Assembly (NCBI RefSeq): GCF_032154225.1
Contig: NZ_JALDYF010000002.1
Location: 124,001-188,000, forward strand
Reading direction: 5' to 3'
From: Psychrobacillus sp032154225
Lineage (GTDB): Bacteria > Bacillota > Bacilli > Bacillales_A > Planococcaceae
Length of the DNA: 64,000 bases
Of this stretch, positions 26,957 to 35,369 are shown in pieces. The notes under the pieces are model-generated. The model did no database searches. It was not told the DNA's origin and worked only from the letters and a program-made list of their open reading frames with translations. Position numbers and translations under genes: made by a program. The first letter of the stretch is position 1; each line of letters opens with the position of its first letter.

Positions 26957-27568
26957 TTGTCGAAAGATCGCGAATTTTATTGGCGTCGATTACATTCATT
27001 ATTAGGAATTATTCCAGTTGGTCTGTTTTTGACGCAACATTTAGTAGTTAACCATTTTGCTACTAGAGGAGAAGATGCATTTAATAGCGCATCACACTTT
27101 ATGGAGAGTCTTCCATTCCGTTACATGCTGGAGATTTTCGTAATATTCTTGCCGCTAATGTATCATGCATTTTATGGTTTGTACATTGCGTTTACAGCAA
27201 AAAATAACCCGAAAAACTTTGGTACTCTTCGTAACTATTTATTCATTTTACAACGTTTCACTGGTGTGTTCCTTGTTGTATTTATCGTTTGGCATGTATT
27301 TGAAACAAGATTCCAAGCGGCAATTGGAGCGAAAGAAGTTAATTTTAACATGATGGCAGAGATTTTATCAAATCCATGGATGTTAGGCTTCTATATTGTA
27401 GGAGTAATATCTGCTACATTCCATTTTGCAAACGGTATTTGGTCATTCTTAGTAAGCTGGGGAATTACACAATCTCCTCAATCGCAAAAAATCGCTACAT
27501 ATATTACATTAGTAATCTTCTTAGCATTATCTGTAGTTGGTGTACAAGCACTTCTAGCATTTGCTTAA
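26957..27568 (+). CDS. sdhC: Succinate dehydrogenase cytochrome b558 subunit
   Basis: Membrane anchor of complex II that carries two b hemes and reduces menaquinone. The 203 residues form five membrane helices, the Bacillus arrangement that needs no SdhD. Heme-ligand His candidates are in YWRRLHSLLG, FLTQHLVVNHF, MYHAFYGLY and FIVWHVFETRF. TTG start with GAGGGGGG upstream. sdhA follows 46 bases downstream. Confidence 0.95.
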   Translation: MSKDREFYWRRLHSLLGIIPVGLFLTQHLVVNHFATRGEDAFNSASHFMESLPFRYMLEIFVIFLPLMYHAFYGLYIAFTAKNNPKNFGTLRNYLFILQRFTGVFLVVFIVWHVFETRFQAAIGAKEVNFNMMAEILSNPWMLGFYIVGVISATFHFANGIWSFLVSWGITQSPQSQKIATYITLVIFLALSVVGVQALLAFA

Positions 27569-27614
27569 GAAACTTTATACATTAACTACTACTAAATCGA
27601 GGAGTGAGAATAGC

Positions 27615-29372
27615 ATGGCAAAAAGTAAACTTATTGTTGTCGGCGGTGGATTAGCTGGTTTAATGGCAACAATGAAAGCAGCTGAAGAAGGCACGCAAGT
27701 AGAATTATTTTCATTAGTTCCTGTAAAACGCTCGCACTCAGTTTGTGCACAAGGTGGTATTAACGGGGCTGTAAATACAAAAGGTGAGGGAGATTCTCCA
27801 ACAGTTCACTTAGATGATACTGTATATGGTGGGGACTTCTTAGCCAACCAACCTCCAGTTAAAGCAATGACAGACGCTGCTCCTGGTATTATTAGCTTAT
27901 TTGATCGTATGGGTGTTATGTTCAACCGTACACCTGAAGGATTATTAGATTTCCGTCGTTTCGGTGGGACGTTAATGCACCGTACAGCATTCTCTGGAGC
28001 AACAACTGGTCAACAATTACTTTATGCACTGGACGAGCAAGTACGCAGTCATGAAGTAGCTGGTCTTGTAACGAAATTCGAAGGATGGGAATTCCTTGGA
28101 ATTATTAAAGATAAAGAAGGAGTTTGTCGCGGTATTAAAGCACAAAATCTTCAAACGATGGAGATTCGCGCATTCCGTGGTGACGCTGTAATTATGGCTA
28201 CTGGTGGACCTGGAATTATTTTCGGAAAAACTACAAACTCAATTATTAATACTGGTTCTGCAGCGTCAATCGTATATCAACAAGGAGCTCTTTATGCAAA
28301 CGGAGAATTTATTCAAATTCACCCAACTGCAATTCCTGGTGATGATAAACTGCGCTTAATGTCAGAATCTGCACGTGGTGAAGGTGGACGTATTTGGACA
28401 TACAAAGACGGTAAACCTTGGTACTTCTTAGAAGAAAAATATCCTGCATACGGTAACTTAGTTCCGCGTGATATTGCAACACGTGAAATCTTTGACGTAT
28501 GTGTAAACCAAAAACTTGGTATTAACGGCGAAAACATGGTTTATTTAGACCTTTCACATAAAGATCCGCATGAATTAGATGTTAAACTTGGTGGAATTAT
28601 CGAAATCTATGAGAAATTCACAGGCGATGACCCACGTAAAGTACCGATGAAAATTTTCCCAGCTGTTCACTATTCAATGGGTGGATTATGGGTAGATTAT
28701 GACCAAATGACGAATATTCCTGGATTATTTGCTGCTGGAGAATGTGATTATTCACAACATGGTGCAAACCGTTTAGGAGCGAACTCATTACTTTCTGCTG
28801 TATTTGGCGGTAGTGTTGCAGGTCCTAATGCAGTGAAATATATGAGTAAACTTACTGTTCATGCAGAAGATATGGACGATGCTATTTTTGATGCTGAAGT
28901 TAAACTTGAGCAAGAGAAATGGGATAAAACGATCTCTATGAAGGGTACAGAGAACGCTTACTTGATTCATAAAGAATTAGGCGAGTGGATGACGGATAAC
29001 GTAACGGTTGTTCGATATAATGACAGACTTGAAGCTACTGATAAGAAAATTCAAGAGCTGTTTGAAAGATATGAGAATATCAATATGGACGATACGCAAC
29101 AATGGTCTAACCAAGGTGCATCTTTTACTCGTCAATTAAAAAATATGCTTTACTTAGCTCGCGTTATTACATTAGGTGCGCTTAATCGTAACGAAAGTCG
29201 CGGAGCACACTACAAACCTGATTTCCCGAAACGTAATGACGAAGAGTTTATGAAAACAACAATGGCTAAATTCGATCCTGCAACAGGAGCACCAGTTTTC
29301 CATTATGAAGAAATAGATGTTTCATTAATTCCACCACGCACACGTGATTACTCTGCGAAAGGAGATAACTAA
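27615..29372 (+). CDS. sdhA: Succinate dehydrogenase flavoprotein subunit
   Basis: Oxidises succinate to fumarate with covalently bound FAD. Of 585 residues: dinucleotide fold KLIVVGGGLAGLMATM, the FAD-linking His in KRSHSVCAQGGINGA, the active-site region HPTAIPGD and RGEGGRIW, AGECDYSQHGANRLGANSLL, and the C-terminal helical domain. ATG 27615 lies behind GGAGTGAGAA. A longer frame from TTG 27561 overlaps sdhC and lacks the family N-terminus. Confidence 0.97.
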   Translation: MAKSKLIVVGGGLAGLMATMKAAEEGTQVELFSLVPVKRSHSVCAQGGINGAVNTKGEGDSPTVHLDDTVYGGDFLANQPPVKAMTDAAPGIISLFDRMGVMFNRTPEGLLDFRRFGGTLMHRTAFSGATTGQQLLYALDEQVRSHEVAGLVTKFEGWEFLGIIKDKEGVCRGIKAQNLQTMEIRAFRGDAVIMATGGPGIIFGKTTNSIINTGSAASIVYQQGALYANGEFIQIHPTAIPGDDKLRLMSESARGEGGRIWTYKDGKPWYFLEEKYPAYGNLVPRDIATREIFDVCVNQKLGINGENMVYLDLSHKDPHELDVKLGGIIEIYEKFTGDDPRKVPMKIFPAVHYSMGGLWVDYDQMTNIPGLFAAGECDYSQHGANRLGANSLLSAVFGGSVAGPNAVKYMSKLTVHAEDMDDAIFDAEVKLEQEKWDKTISMKGTENAYLIHKELGEWMTDNVTVVRYNDRLEATDKKIQELFERYENINMDDTQQWSNQGASFTRQLKNMLYLARVITLGALNRNESRGAHYKPDFPKRNDEEFMKTTMAKFDPATGAPVFHYEEIDVSLIPPRTRDYSAKGDN

Positions 29373-29374
29373 TA

Positions 29375-30151
29375 ATGGTTACAGCAACTGAAACTAAAAA
29401 AGTACAAATTGAAGTTTTTCGTCAAGACACACCAGAATCTACACCGTATTGGGAAAAATTTGAAGTAAATTGGCGTCCAAATATGAACGTTATTTCTGCA
29501 CTAATGGAAATTCGTCAAAACCCAGTCAACGTTGATGGAAAAGCGACAACTCCAGTAGCTTGGGATATGAGTTGTTTAGAAGAAGTATGTGGCGCATGTT
29601 CAATGGTTATTAATGGCCGTCCACGTCAATCTTGTTCTGCTCTAATAGACCAATTGACACAACCGATTCAATTAGCACCAATGAAAACATTCCCAGTTGT
29701 TCGTGATTTACAAGTAGATAGAACTCGTATGTTTGATTCTTTGAAAAAAGTAAAAGCTTGGGTTCCAATCGATGGTACTTATGATCTTGGAGAAGGTCCA
29801 CGTATGCCAGAACGCAAACGCCAATGGGCATATGAACTTTCTAAGTGTATGACTTGTGGTGTATGTTTGGAAGCATGTCCAAACGTAAACAGTGGTGCTA
29901 GCTTTATGGGACCAGCTCCACTTTCTCAAGTTCGTTTATTTAATGCACATCCAACAGGTTCTATGAACAAAGATGAACGTTTAAATGCAATTATGGGAGA
30001 CGGAGGCCTTGCAAACTGTGGTAACGCACAAAACTGTGTTGTTGCATGTCCAAAAGGTATTCCTTTAACTACTTCTATTGCGGCTTTAAATCGTGATACA
30101 ACTGTTCAAATGTTCAAAAACTTCTTCGGAAGCGACCATATGGTTGATTAA
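29375..30151 (+). CDS. sdhB: Succinate dehydrogenase iron-sulfur subunit
   Basis: Carries electrons from FAD to heme through three Fe-S clusters. Of 258 residues: the [2Fe-2S] ligands C67, C72, C75 and C87, then CMTCGVCLEACP and CVVACPKG for the [4Fe-4S] and [3Fe-4S] centres. It starts two bases after the sdhA stop, with AAAGGAGA upstream. Last gene of the operon. Confidence 0.97.
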   Translation: MVTATETKKVQIEVFRQDTPESTPYWEKFEVNWRPNMNVISALMEIRQNPVNVDGKATTPVAWDMSCLEEVCGACSMVINGRPRQSCSALIDQLTQPIQLAPMKTFPVVRDLQVDRTRMFDSLKKVKAWVPIDGTYDLGEGPRMPERKRQWAYELSKCMTCGVCLEACPNVNSGASFMGPAPLSQVRLFNAHPTGSMNKDERLNAIMGDGGLANCGNAQNCVVACPKGIPLTTSIAALNRDTTVQMFKNFFGSDHMVD

Positions 30152-30164
30152 TATTAATAGGAAG

Positions 30165-30202
30165 AATCTGCGTAGAATAATTTATTCTATGCAGATTTTT
30201 TA
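30165..30202 (+). terminator. Terminator after sdhB
   Basis: AATCTGCGTAGAATAA ... ATTCTATGCAGATT, a long stem with one mismatch and a run of T. Confidence 0.88.
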
Positions 30203-30216
30203 TTTAAGAAAGTATA

Positions 30217-30772
30217 TAAAAATGTTCCATGAACACAGGGTTTACCGTACATATAGAGAGGGAGTATAGGAATGGGTGGATTGGATTTCGTTACAAGCGG
30301 ACGCTTTCCGTGGGGCGCGGCTTCAATCTCCTCGTCGCAAAGAAGCTGGCCAAATAAAGTTTGCCCAACTTCTTTCCTGCGGGGCTTTCAGCTCGTACTG
30401 TTCCCACTGGAGTCGCCGCTTTTCACTACATCCATACTGCTTATGGGAGTGTATTCATGTTCTTTCTACTTAAGCCCTTTCATGAAAGAGGAAGAAAAAA
30501 ACATCTGCATCTCTTATTAGAAATAGACCGACAATTTTCGTACGAAGTAAATTCGTCATCTACTTCCCCACCTTATATCCAAATGTAGAAGCGTCTCTTT
30601 TTAAAGACTTACAAAGAGTCTCGAAAATTGTATCTTTGGCGAGCTTCAGAGCATATAGATTGTCGCTTGCTTCTTCTATTGCCCAAAAAAGTATTTAACA
30701 ACTTGGCACGGAAGTTTCTAGCGAACGGAAGGTGAACATTTGCCATACGATGACCAACAAGCTTTTAAAAAT
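30217..30772 (+). repeat. Long intergenic repeat, copy 2
   Basis: Aligns with 21914-22405 from CATGAACACAGGGTTTA through AAGCGGACGCTTTCCGTGGG to GAACATTTGCCATACGATGA. It differs by a 37-base block (30339-30375), AAAGAAG ... CTTCTTT, which replaces six bases of copy 1 and would form its own stem, and by about 60 extra bases near 30620-30670. Several overlapping short ORFs here follow the GC-rich core and are not genes. Confidence 0.8.
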
Positions 30773-30885
30773 TTTACCGTTCATCGTATAGCCTAATGAG
30801 AAGCCTAGAGTGAGCCAGAAACTGCGTTACTAAGATGTTTTACCCTTAAAGGACCGGGTGTCATTTTGCCTGGTTTTCTTTTTAT

Positions 30886-30914
30886 GATACAATAAATGAA
30901 TACTGATTCATTTA
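30886..30914 (+). promoter_or_regulatory. ysmA promoter with FadR-like palindrome
   Basis: An extended -10 (TGATACAAT, ending 30893) is followed at once by the palindrome TAAATGAAT-ACTG-ATTCATTTA (30893-30914), a perfect 9-bp inverted repeat. The TGAAT/ATTCA half-sites resemble a FadR box with shorter spacing. A repressor here would cover the transcription start. Confidence 0.55.
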
Positions 30915-30931
30915 TAGAGGAGATGGGGATT

Positions 30932-31375
30932 ATGAGAGCAAATTACATAGAAGAATTAACGAGTTGGGAACAAGGATTTTCATTTTATTCAGAGGTAAGT
31001 GTACGATTTTCAGAAACGGATATGTATGGTCATTTGAACAATACCGTTACCTTTGCATACTTTGAATATGCGCGAATTGAATTTTTTAAGCATGTCCAGT
31101 TGATGAATGATTGGCTAGATCCAAAAGGTACAACGATACCTGTTGTAGCTGATTTACAGTGTGATTATATCAAACAAGTGTTTTTTGATGAGAAGCTACG
31201 TATTTATGTGAAAGTAAATTCAATCGGTTCATCGTCCGTGGACATTCATTACATGGCTAAAAATGAAAAAGATGAAATCGTCTTCACTGGTAGGGGTTCT
31301 GTCGTTCAAATTGAAAGGCTTACTGGAAAGGCTTCTAGATGGTCGGACAAAGATAAAGAAGTTTTTCAAAACTAA
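30932..31375 (+). CDS. ysmA: Acyl-CoA thioesterase, 4HBT family (YsmA-like)
   Basis: Hotdog-fold thioesterase of 147 residues: VRFSETDMYGHLNNTVTFAYFEYARIEFF holds the catalytic Asp/Asn segment of the 4-hydroxybenzoyl-CoA thioesterase family. Place between sdhB and gerE is that of ysmA in Bacillus subtilis. ATG 30932 is chosen because GAGGAG is about nine bases upstream; the longer frame overlaps the promoter palindrome. The acyl-CoA substrate is unknown. Confidence 0.85.
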   Translation: MRANYIEELTSWEQGFSFYSEVSVRFSETDMYGHLNNTVTFAYFEYARIEFFKHVQLMNDWLDPKGTTIPVVADLQCDYIKQVFFDEKLRIYVKVNSIGSSSVDIHYMAKNEKDEIVFTGRGSVVQIERLTGKASRWSDKDKEVFQN

Positions 31376-31440
31376 GCATCACTAGCCGTCACCTACCTTC
31401 TTCTTCCTACATACGTTAGTAGGAGAGTGGATAGGGGGCT

Positions 31441-31671
31441 ATGGCATTGGATGAAAGCAAACAGCATCGATCAATACTTACGAGTAGAGAACGTCAAATT
31501 TTTCAGTTACTTGTAGAAGATAATTCTACAAAAGACATATCGGTACAATTATCGATTAGTGAAAAAACTGTAAGGAATCATATTTCAAATACGATACAAA
31601 AATTAGGCGTATCGGGTAGGGCACAAGCAATTGTGGAATTATTGCGATTAGGTGAATTATCGTTGAATTAA
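31441..31671 (+). CDS. gerE: Spore germination/late mother-cell regulator GerE
   Basis: LuxR-type DNA-binding protein that tunes coat gene expression late in sporulation in the mother cell. The 76 residues are nearly all helix-turn-helix: LTSRERQIFQLLVEDNSTKD, ISEKTVRNHISNTIQKLGV, SGRAQAIVELLRLGEL. Size and sequence agree with Bacillus GerE (74 residues). This is the clearest evidence in the window for an endospore former. Confidence 0.96.
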   Translation: MALDESKQHRSILTSRERQIFQLLVEDNSTKDISVQLSISEKTVRNHISNTIQKLGVSGRAQAIVELLRLGELSLN

Positions 31672-31748
31672 TTAGAATCCTTGCCATTTTCCTCAGAACA
31701 CGTCACAATAATAATTAAAATGTATTGTTTTGAGGAGTGAAGGGTTAA

Positions 31749-32207
31749 ATGGCAGATGATCTAAAGAATATGGAGCATAATCAAGACGAAGTTGCATTTC
31801 TTGAAAAAGAGCTTCGACATATATCAGGTATTATTAAGCAAAGAGGACGTCAAATATTAAATGCCTATACGATTACTCCACCACAATTTGTGGCGCTACA
31901 ATGGCTTTTTGAGCTTGGAGACATGACAATTGGTGATTTATCTAATAAAATGTATTTAGCTTTCAGTACTACGACTGACTTAATCGATCGTATGGAGAAA
32001 AGTAAGCTTGTTCAAAGGGTAAGAGATGAGCAAGATCGCCGAGTTGTGCGTATACATTTACTAGAAGAAGGCGAACGTATTATAGAAGAAGTTATTGAAA
32101 AACGACAACACTATTTAGATGACGTGCTAAATCAATTTAGTGCAGAAGAAGTATTAAATCTATCGTCTTTATTAGAAAAATTACACCAAGAGATGAAAAA
32201 GAACTGA
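31749..32207 (+). CDS. ysmB: MarR-family regulator (YsmB-like)
   Basis: A 152-residue winged-helix regulator: ITPPQFVALQWLFELGDMTIGDLSNKMYLAFSTTTDLIDRMEKSKLVQRVRDEQDRRVVRIHL covers the DNA-binding helices and the beta wing with the typical D-R-R motif. Occupies the ysmB position between gerE and racE. racE starts nine bases on, so the two are cotranscribed. Its targets are unknown. Confidence 0.88.
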   Translation: MADDLKNMEHNQDEVAFLEKELRHISGIIKQRGRQILNAYTITPPQFVALQWLFELGDMTIGDLSNKMYLAFSTTTDLIDRMEKSKLVQRVRDEQDRRVVRIHLLEEGERIIEEVIEKRQHYLDDVLNQFSAEEVLNLSSLLEKLHQEMKKN

Positions 32208-32216
32208 GGAATTCAA

Positions 32217-33014
32217 GTGAAAGCCCCGATTGGCGTTATAGACTCTGGAGTAGGTGGGTTAACGGTTGCAAAAGAAATTTTGCGATTATTACCCAATGAA
32301 GAAATTATTTATATAGGTGATACAGCAAGATGTCCATACGGACCACGTTCACAGGAAGAAGTACGAAAATTCACTTGGCAGCTGGCAACCGCTTTGTCTA
32401 AAATGAATATAAAGATGCTCGTAATTGCTTGTAATACAGCAACTGCCGTAGCACTTAATTCATTGGGCAAAAAAATGCCGTTTCCGGTAATTGGCGTAAT
32501 TTTCCCTGGAGCAAGGGCAGCGATTAAAGCTACTCAAAAAAATGGAATCGTAGTGTTAGGTACAAGCGGTACAATTAAAAGTGGGGCGTATGAAAATGCA
32601 ATAGCCGCTTTAAATTCGTCTAGTAAAGTTATTCCGCTTGCTTGCCCTACTTTTGTTCCACTCGTTGAAAGTAACGAATATGAAGGCGAATTTGCACGCA
32701 ATATGGTGTATGATACTTTATTGCCATTAAAAGGTGAGCAGTTTGATACGGTAATTCTTGGATGTACGCATTATCCATTATTGCAAAAGTATATTGAAGA
32801 GGCAGTGGGAAATAATGTAAAAGTACTTTCATCTGGAGAAGAGACGGCACAAGACGTCTTAGAGTATTTAGATTATCATCGTATGCATCATCCGATTAGT
32901 GGACGGAAAAAACCTATATTTTATACAACAGGTTCTGTACCTATATTTAAAACAATTGTTGAAAAGTGGTTGGAGTTACCGAGTGCAGATGTAAGAACAA
33001 TATCATTTACTTGA
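32217..33014 (+). CDS. racE: Glutamate racemase
   Basis: Makes D-glutamate for peptidoglycan. 265 residues; start GVIDSGVGGLTVAKEI, DTARCPYGPRS, first catalytic Cys in ACNTATA and second in LGCTHYPLL. GTG start with TGAGGAA just upstream, overlapping the stop of the MarR-family gene. In Bacillus subtilis gerM comes next; here it is not found and rph follows after a terminator. Confidence 0.95.
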   Translation: MKAPIGVIDSGVGGLTVAKEILRLLPNEEIIYIGDTARCPYGPRSQEEVRKFTWQLATALSKMNIKMLVIACNTATAVALNSLGKKMPFPVIGVIFPGARAAIKATQKNGIVVLGTSGTIKSGAYENAIAALNSSSKVIPLACPTFVPLVESNEYEGEFARNMVYDTLLPLKGEQFDTVILGCTHYPLLQKYIEEAVGNNVKVLSSGEETAQDVLEYLDYHRMHHPISGRKKPIFYTTGSVPIFKTIVEKWLELPSADVRTISFT

Positions 33015-33027
33015 CCCTGTTAGCTTG

Positions 33028-33056
33028 AGAACCCTCGAATAGCGGGGTTTTCTTTT
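33028..33056 (+). terminator. Terminator after racE
   Basis: AACCC ... GGGGTT stem around an 8-9-base loop followed by a T-rich tract. Confidence 0.75.
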
Positions 33057-33083
33057 GCGTACAGGTCAAAAAAGGAGAAATTT

Positions 33084-33845
33084 ATGACTAGAACAGATGG
33101 CAGAGCAACAAATGAACTTAGAAATGTGCAAATTGAAACTGATTATTTAATTCATCCAGAAGGGTCGGTTTTAATAACAGTTGGACGAACAAAAGTTATT
33201 TGTAATGCAACAATTGAAGATCGTGTCCCACCTTTTTTAAGAGGACAAGGTAAAGGATGGATTACAGCTGAATATTCTATGTTACCTCGTGCAACTGAGT
33301 CGCGTACTTCTAGAGAAGCATCGAGAGGTAAAGTGACAGGCAGAACGATGGAAATTCAGCGTCTAATTGGACGAGCATTGCGTTCAGTTGTTGATTTGGA
33401 GAGTATAGGCGAGAAAACAATTTGGATTGACTGTGACGTTATTCAAGCGGATGGTGGCACGCGAACAGCTAGTATTACAGGGGCTTTCGTAGCATTAACA
33501 ATTGCACTTGGAAAATTATACGAGGACAAGCAATTACCCGTGTTCCCTGTTCGACAATACCTAGCTGCAACAAGTGTTGGGGTATTAGAAGATGTTGGAG
33601 TCGTATTAGACTTGAACTACGAGGAAGATTCTACAGCTGCGGTAGATATGAATATTGTGCAAACGAGCAGCGGAGAATATGTGGAGCTTCAAGGAACTGG
33701 TGAAGAAGCAACTTTTTCGAGGAAAGAATTATTGGAATTACTTGAGTACGCTGATGTAGGAATTCAACAGTTGGTGGAAATTCAACGAACTGTACTTGGA
33801 GAACTAGCAAATAAAATCGGTGAGAAAAGCGAGGGAGCACAATGA
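33084..33845 (+). CDS. rph: Ribonuclease PH
   Basis: Phosphorolytic 3'-5' exonuclease for tRNA 3' end maturation, 253 residues. Family marks: GRATNELRNVQIETDYL, VICNATIEDRVPPFLRG, GWITAEYSMLPRATESR and WIDCDVIQADGGTRTASITG. The tail overlaps the start of the next gene by four bases (ATGA). Confidence 0.96.
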   Translation: MTRTDGRATNELRNVQIETDYLIHPEGSVLITVGRTKVICNATIEDRVPPFLRGQGKGWITAEYSMLPRATESRTSREASRGKVTGRTMEIQRLIGRALRSVVDLESIGEKTIWIDCDVIQADGGTRTASITGAFVALTIALGKLYEDKQLPVFPVRQYLAATSVGVLEDVGVVLDLNYEEDSTAAVDMNIVQTSSGEYVELQGTGEEATFSRKELLELLEYADVGIQQLVEIQRTVLGELANKIGEKSEGAQ

Positions 33846-34444
33846 AAAAAATAATTATCGCTACGAAAAATAAAGGAAAAGCAAAAGACTTCGAAGCCCT
33901 TTTTGGGCCATTAGGCTATGATGTCTTAACATTACATGATGTTGCAGATGATATGGATGTCGAAGAAACAGGCACAACATTCGAAGAAAATGCAGTGCTT
34001 AAAGCTACAGCACTGGCGAATCATTTGCAAACAATTGTTATTGCAGATGATAGTGGTCTTGAAATAGATGCTTTAGAAGGGCGCCCAGGCATCTATTCTG
34101 CTCGATATGCAGGTGAGGCTAAGAGTGATGAGGCAAACATGGAAAAGGTGCTAGAAGAACTTCAAAACGTCGAAAAACAACAACGTACAGCGAGATTCGT
34201 CTGTGCAATTGCAGTAGCATCTCCTACAATGGAAGCTTTCACGGTCAGAGGAACATGTGAGGGTGTTATTGCAACTGCTAAAAAAGGAGAAAATGGGTTC
34301 GGATACGACCCTATCTTTTTCGTACCATCTTTAAATAAAATGATGGCAGAGCTTTCAGCAGAAGAAAAAGGAGCAATTTCCCACCGAGGAAATGCGATCA
34401 AACTACTTGCTGATAATTTAGATGATCTGCTAAAACATGCGTAG
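33842..34444 (+). CDS. rdgB: dITP/XTP pyrophosphatase (RdgB/HAM1)
   Basis: House-cleaning enzyme that hydrolyses non-canonical purine triphosphates. 200 residues; IIIATKNKGKAKDFEALF, EETGTTFEENAVLKA, ADDSGLEIDALEGRPGIYSARYAG and GFGYDPIFFVP are the family signatures. Equivalent of ysnA in Bacillus subtilis. Start overlaps rph stop, so translation is coupled. Confidence 0.95.
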   Translation: MKKIIIATKNKGKAKDFEALFGPLGYDVLTLHDVADDMDVEETGTTFEENAVLKATALANHLQTIVIADDSGLEIDALEGRPGIYSARYAGEAKSDEANMEKVLEELQNVEKQQRTARFVCAIAVASPTMEAFTVRGTCEGVIATAKKGENGFGYDPIFFVPSLNKMMAELSAEEKGAISHRGNAIKLLADNLDDLLKHA

Positions 34445-34452
34445 GTAGAGCG

Positions 34453-34959
34453 ATGAAACTATTAGTGATGAGTGATACGCATAGTGATATAGAGACGATG
34501 GAACGAGTAATGCACCGTCATTTAGATGTGGATGCATTTATTCATTGTGGGGACAGTGAGCTGGACTACAGTTATTTTGAAAATGGATCTATACATGTTG
34601 TACAAGGAAATTGCGATTTTGATTTTAATTTTCCAACAGAAGTAATTACTCAAGTTGGAAATGAAACGATTTATGTAGCGCATGGCCATTTACATCAAGT
34701 AAAATCGACGCTTATGCCGCTTAGTTACCGGGCAGCTGAAGTGCGAGCATCTCTAGTTTGCTTCGGTCACTCTCATTTACTAGGTGCTGAAATGCACAAA
34801 AATGTTTTATATGTGAATCCCGGGAGCTTACATTTGCCTAGAGGACGAAAAGAAAAAAGCTATGCAATTGTCGAAAAGCTAGAAAAAGAATGGCATGTTA
34901 CCTTTTTTTCATCGGAATACGAGCTTTTAGAATCTGCTAGTTTTACGCTTGAAACATAA
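34453..34959 (+). CDS. ysnB: YfcE/MJ0936 family metallophosphoesterase
   Basis: Calcineurin-like phosphodiesterase of 168 residues with the metal ligands in MSDTHSD, HCGDSE, QGNCDF, AHGH and FGHSHLLGAE, and VNPGSLHLPR at the end. Occupies the ysnB position after rph and the HAM1 gene. In vivo substrate not known. Confidence 0.92.
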   Translation: MKLLVMSDTHSDIETMERVMHRHLDVDAFIHCGDSELDYSYFENGSIHVVQGNCDFDFNFPTEVITQVGNETIYVAHGHLHQVKSTLMPLSYRAAEVRASLVCFGHSHLLGAEMHKNVLYVNPGSLHLPRGRKEKSYAIVEKLEKEWHVTFFSSEYELLESASFTLET

Positions 34960-35060
34960 GCTAGACCAGTGCTTTTCTTCATTTTGGGCAGGTGTTCGAA
35001 TGCCCGTTGGGACATAATTATAAAATAATCGTTATTGTAAAAAAACTTTTCGGAATACCG

Positions 35061-35089
35061 TTGACTTTATTATATTATCGTTATATACT
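35061..35089 (+). promoter_or_regulatory. Promoter of the left tRNA-Arg gene
   Basis: TTGACT, 17-base spacer, TATACT, ending 39 bases before the tRNA. No equally good promoter lies before the right-hand copy, so this is likely the native tRNA promoter. Confidence 0.8.
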
Positions 35090-35117
35090 AAGTCTTGTCT
35101 TTCCTATCTGTGTGGTG

Positions 35118-35204
<87 letters not shown>

Positions 35205-35253
35205 TGTAAACAGGTTATGAATCCTTGGTAAATAAGGGTTTGTAAGTGAATGC

Positions 35254-35297
35254 GGATTAGGTCAGGGCTTCGGTCCAAGAGACTTAATCCCTTTTTA
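35254..35297 (+). terminator. Terminator after the left tRNA-Arg
   Basis: GGATTAGGTC ... GACTTAATCC, a 10-bp stem with one G-T pair, followed by CTTTTT. It lies on island DNA. Confidence 0.7.
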
Positions 35298-35369
35298 TAT
35301 CCCTATCATTTTATGTGAAATATGACACGAAACTATCTTCCAATTCAATTGAATGGAGGATTTTTTGTT

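Noticed and set aside
30272..30588. Three overlapping short ORFs in different frames
   Set aside because: They lie inside the GC-rich core of the long intergenic repeat, have no ribosome sites, and copy 1 does not keep the frames.
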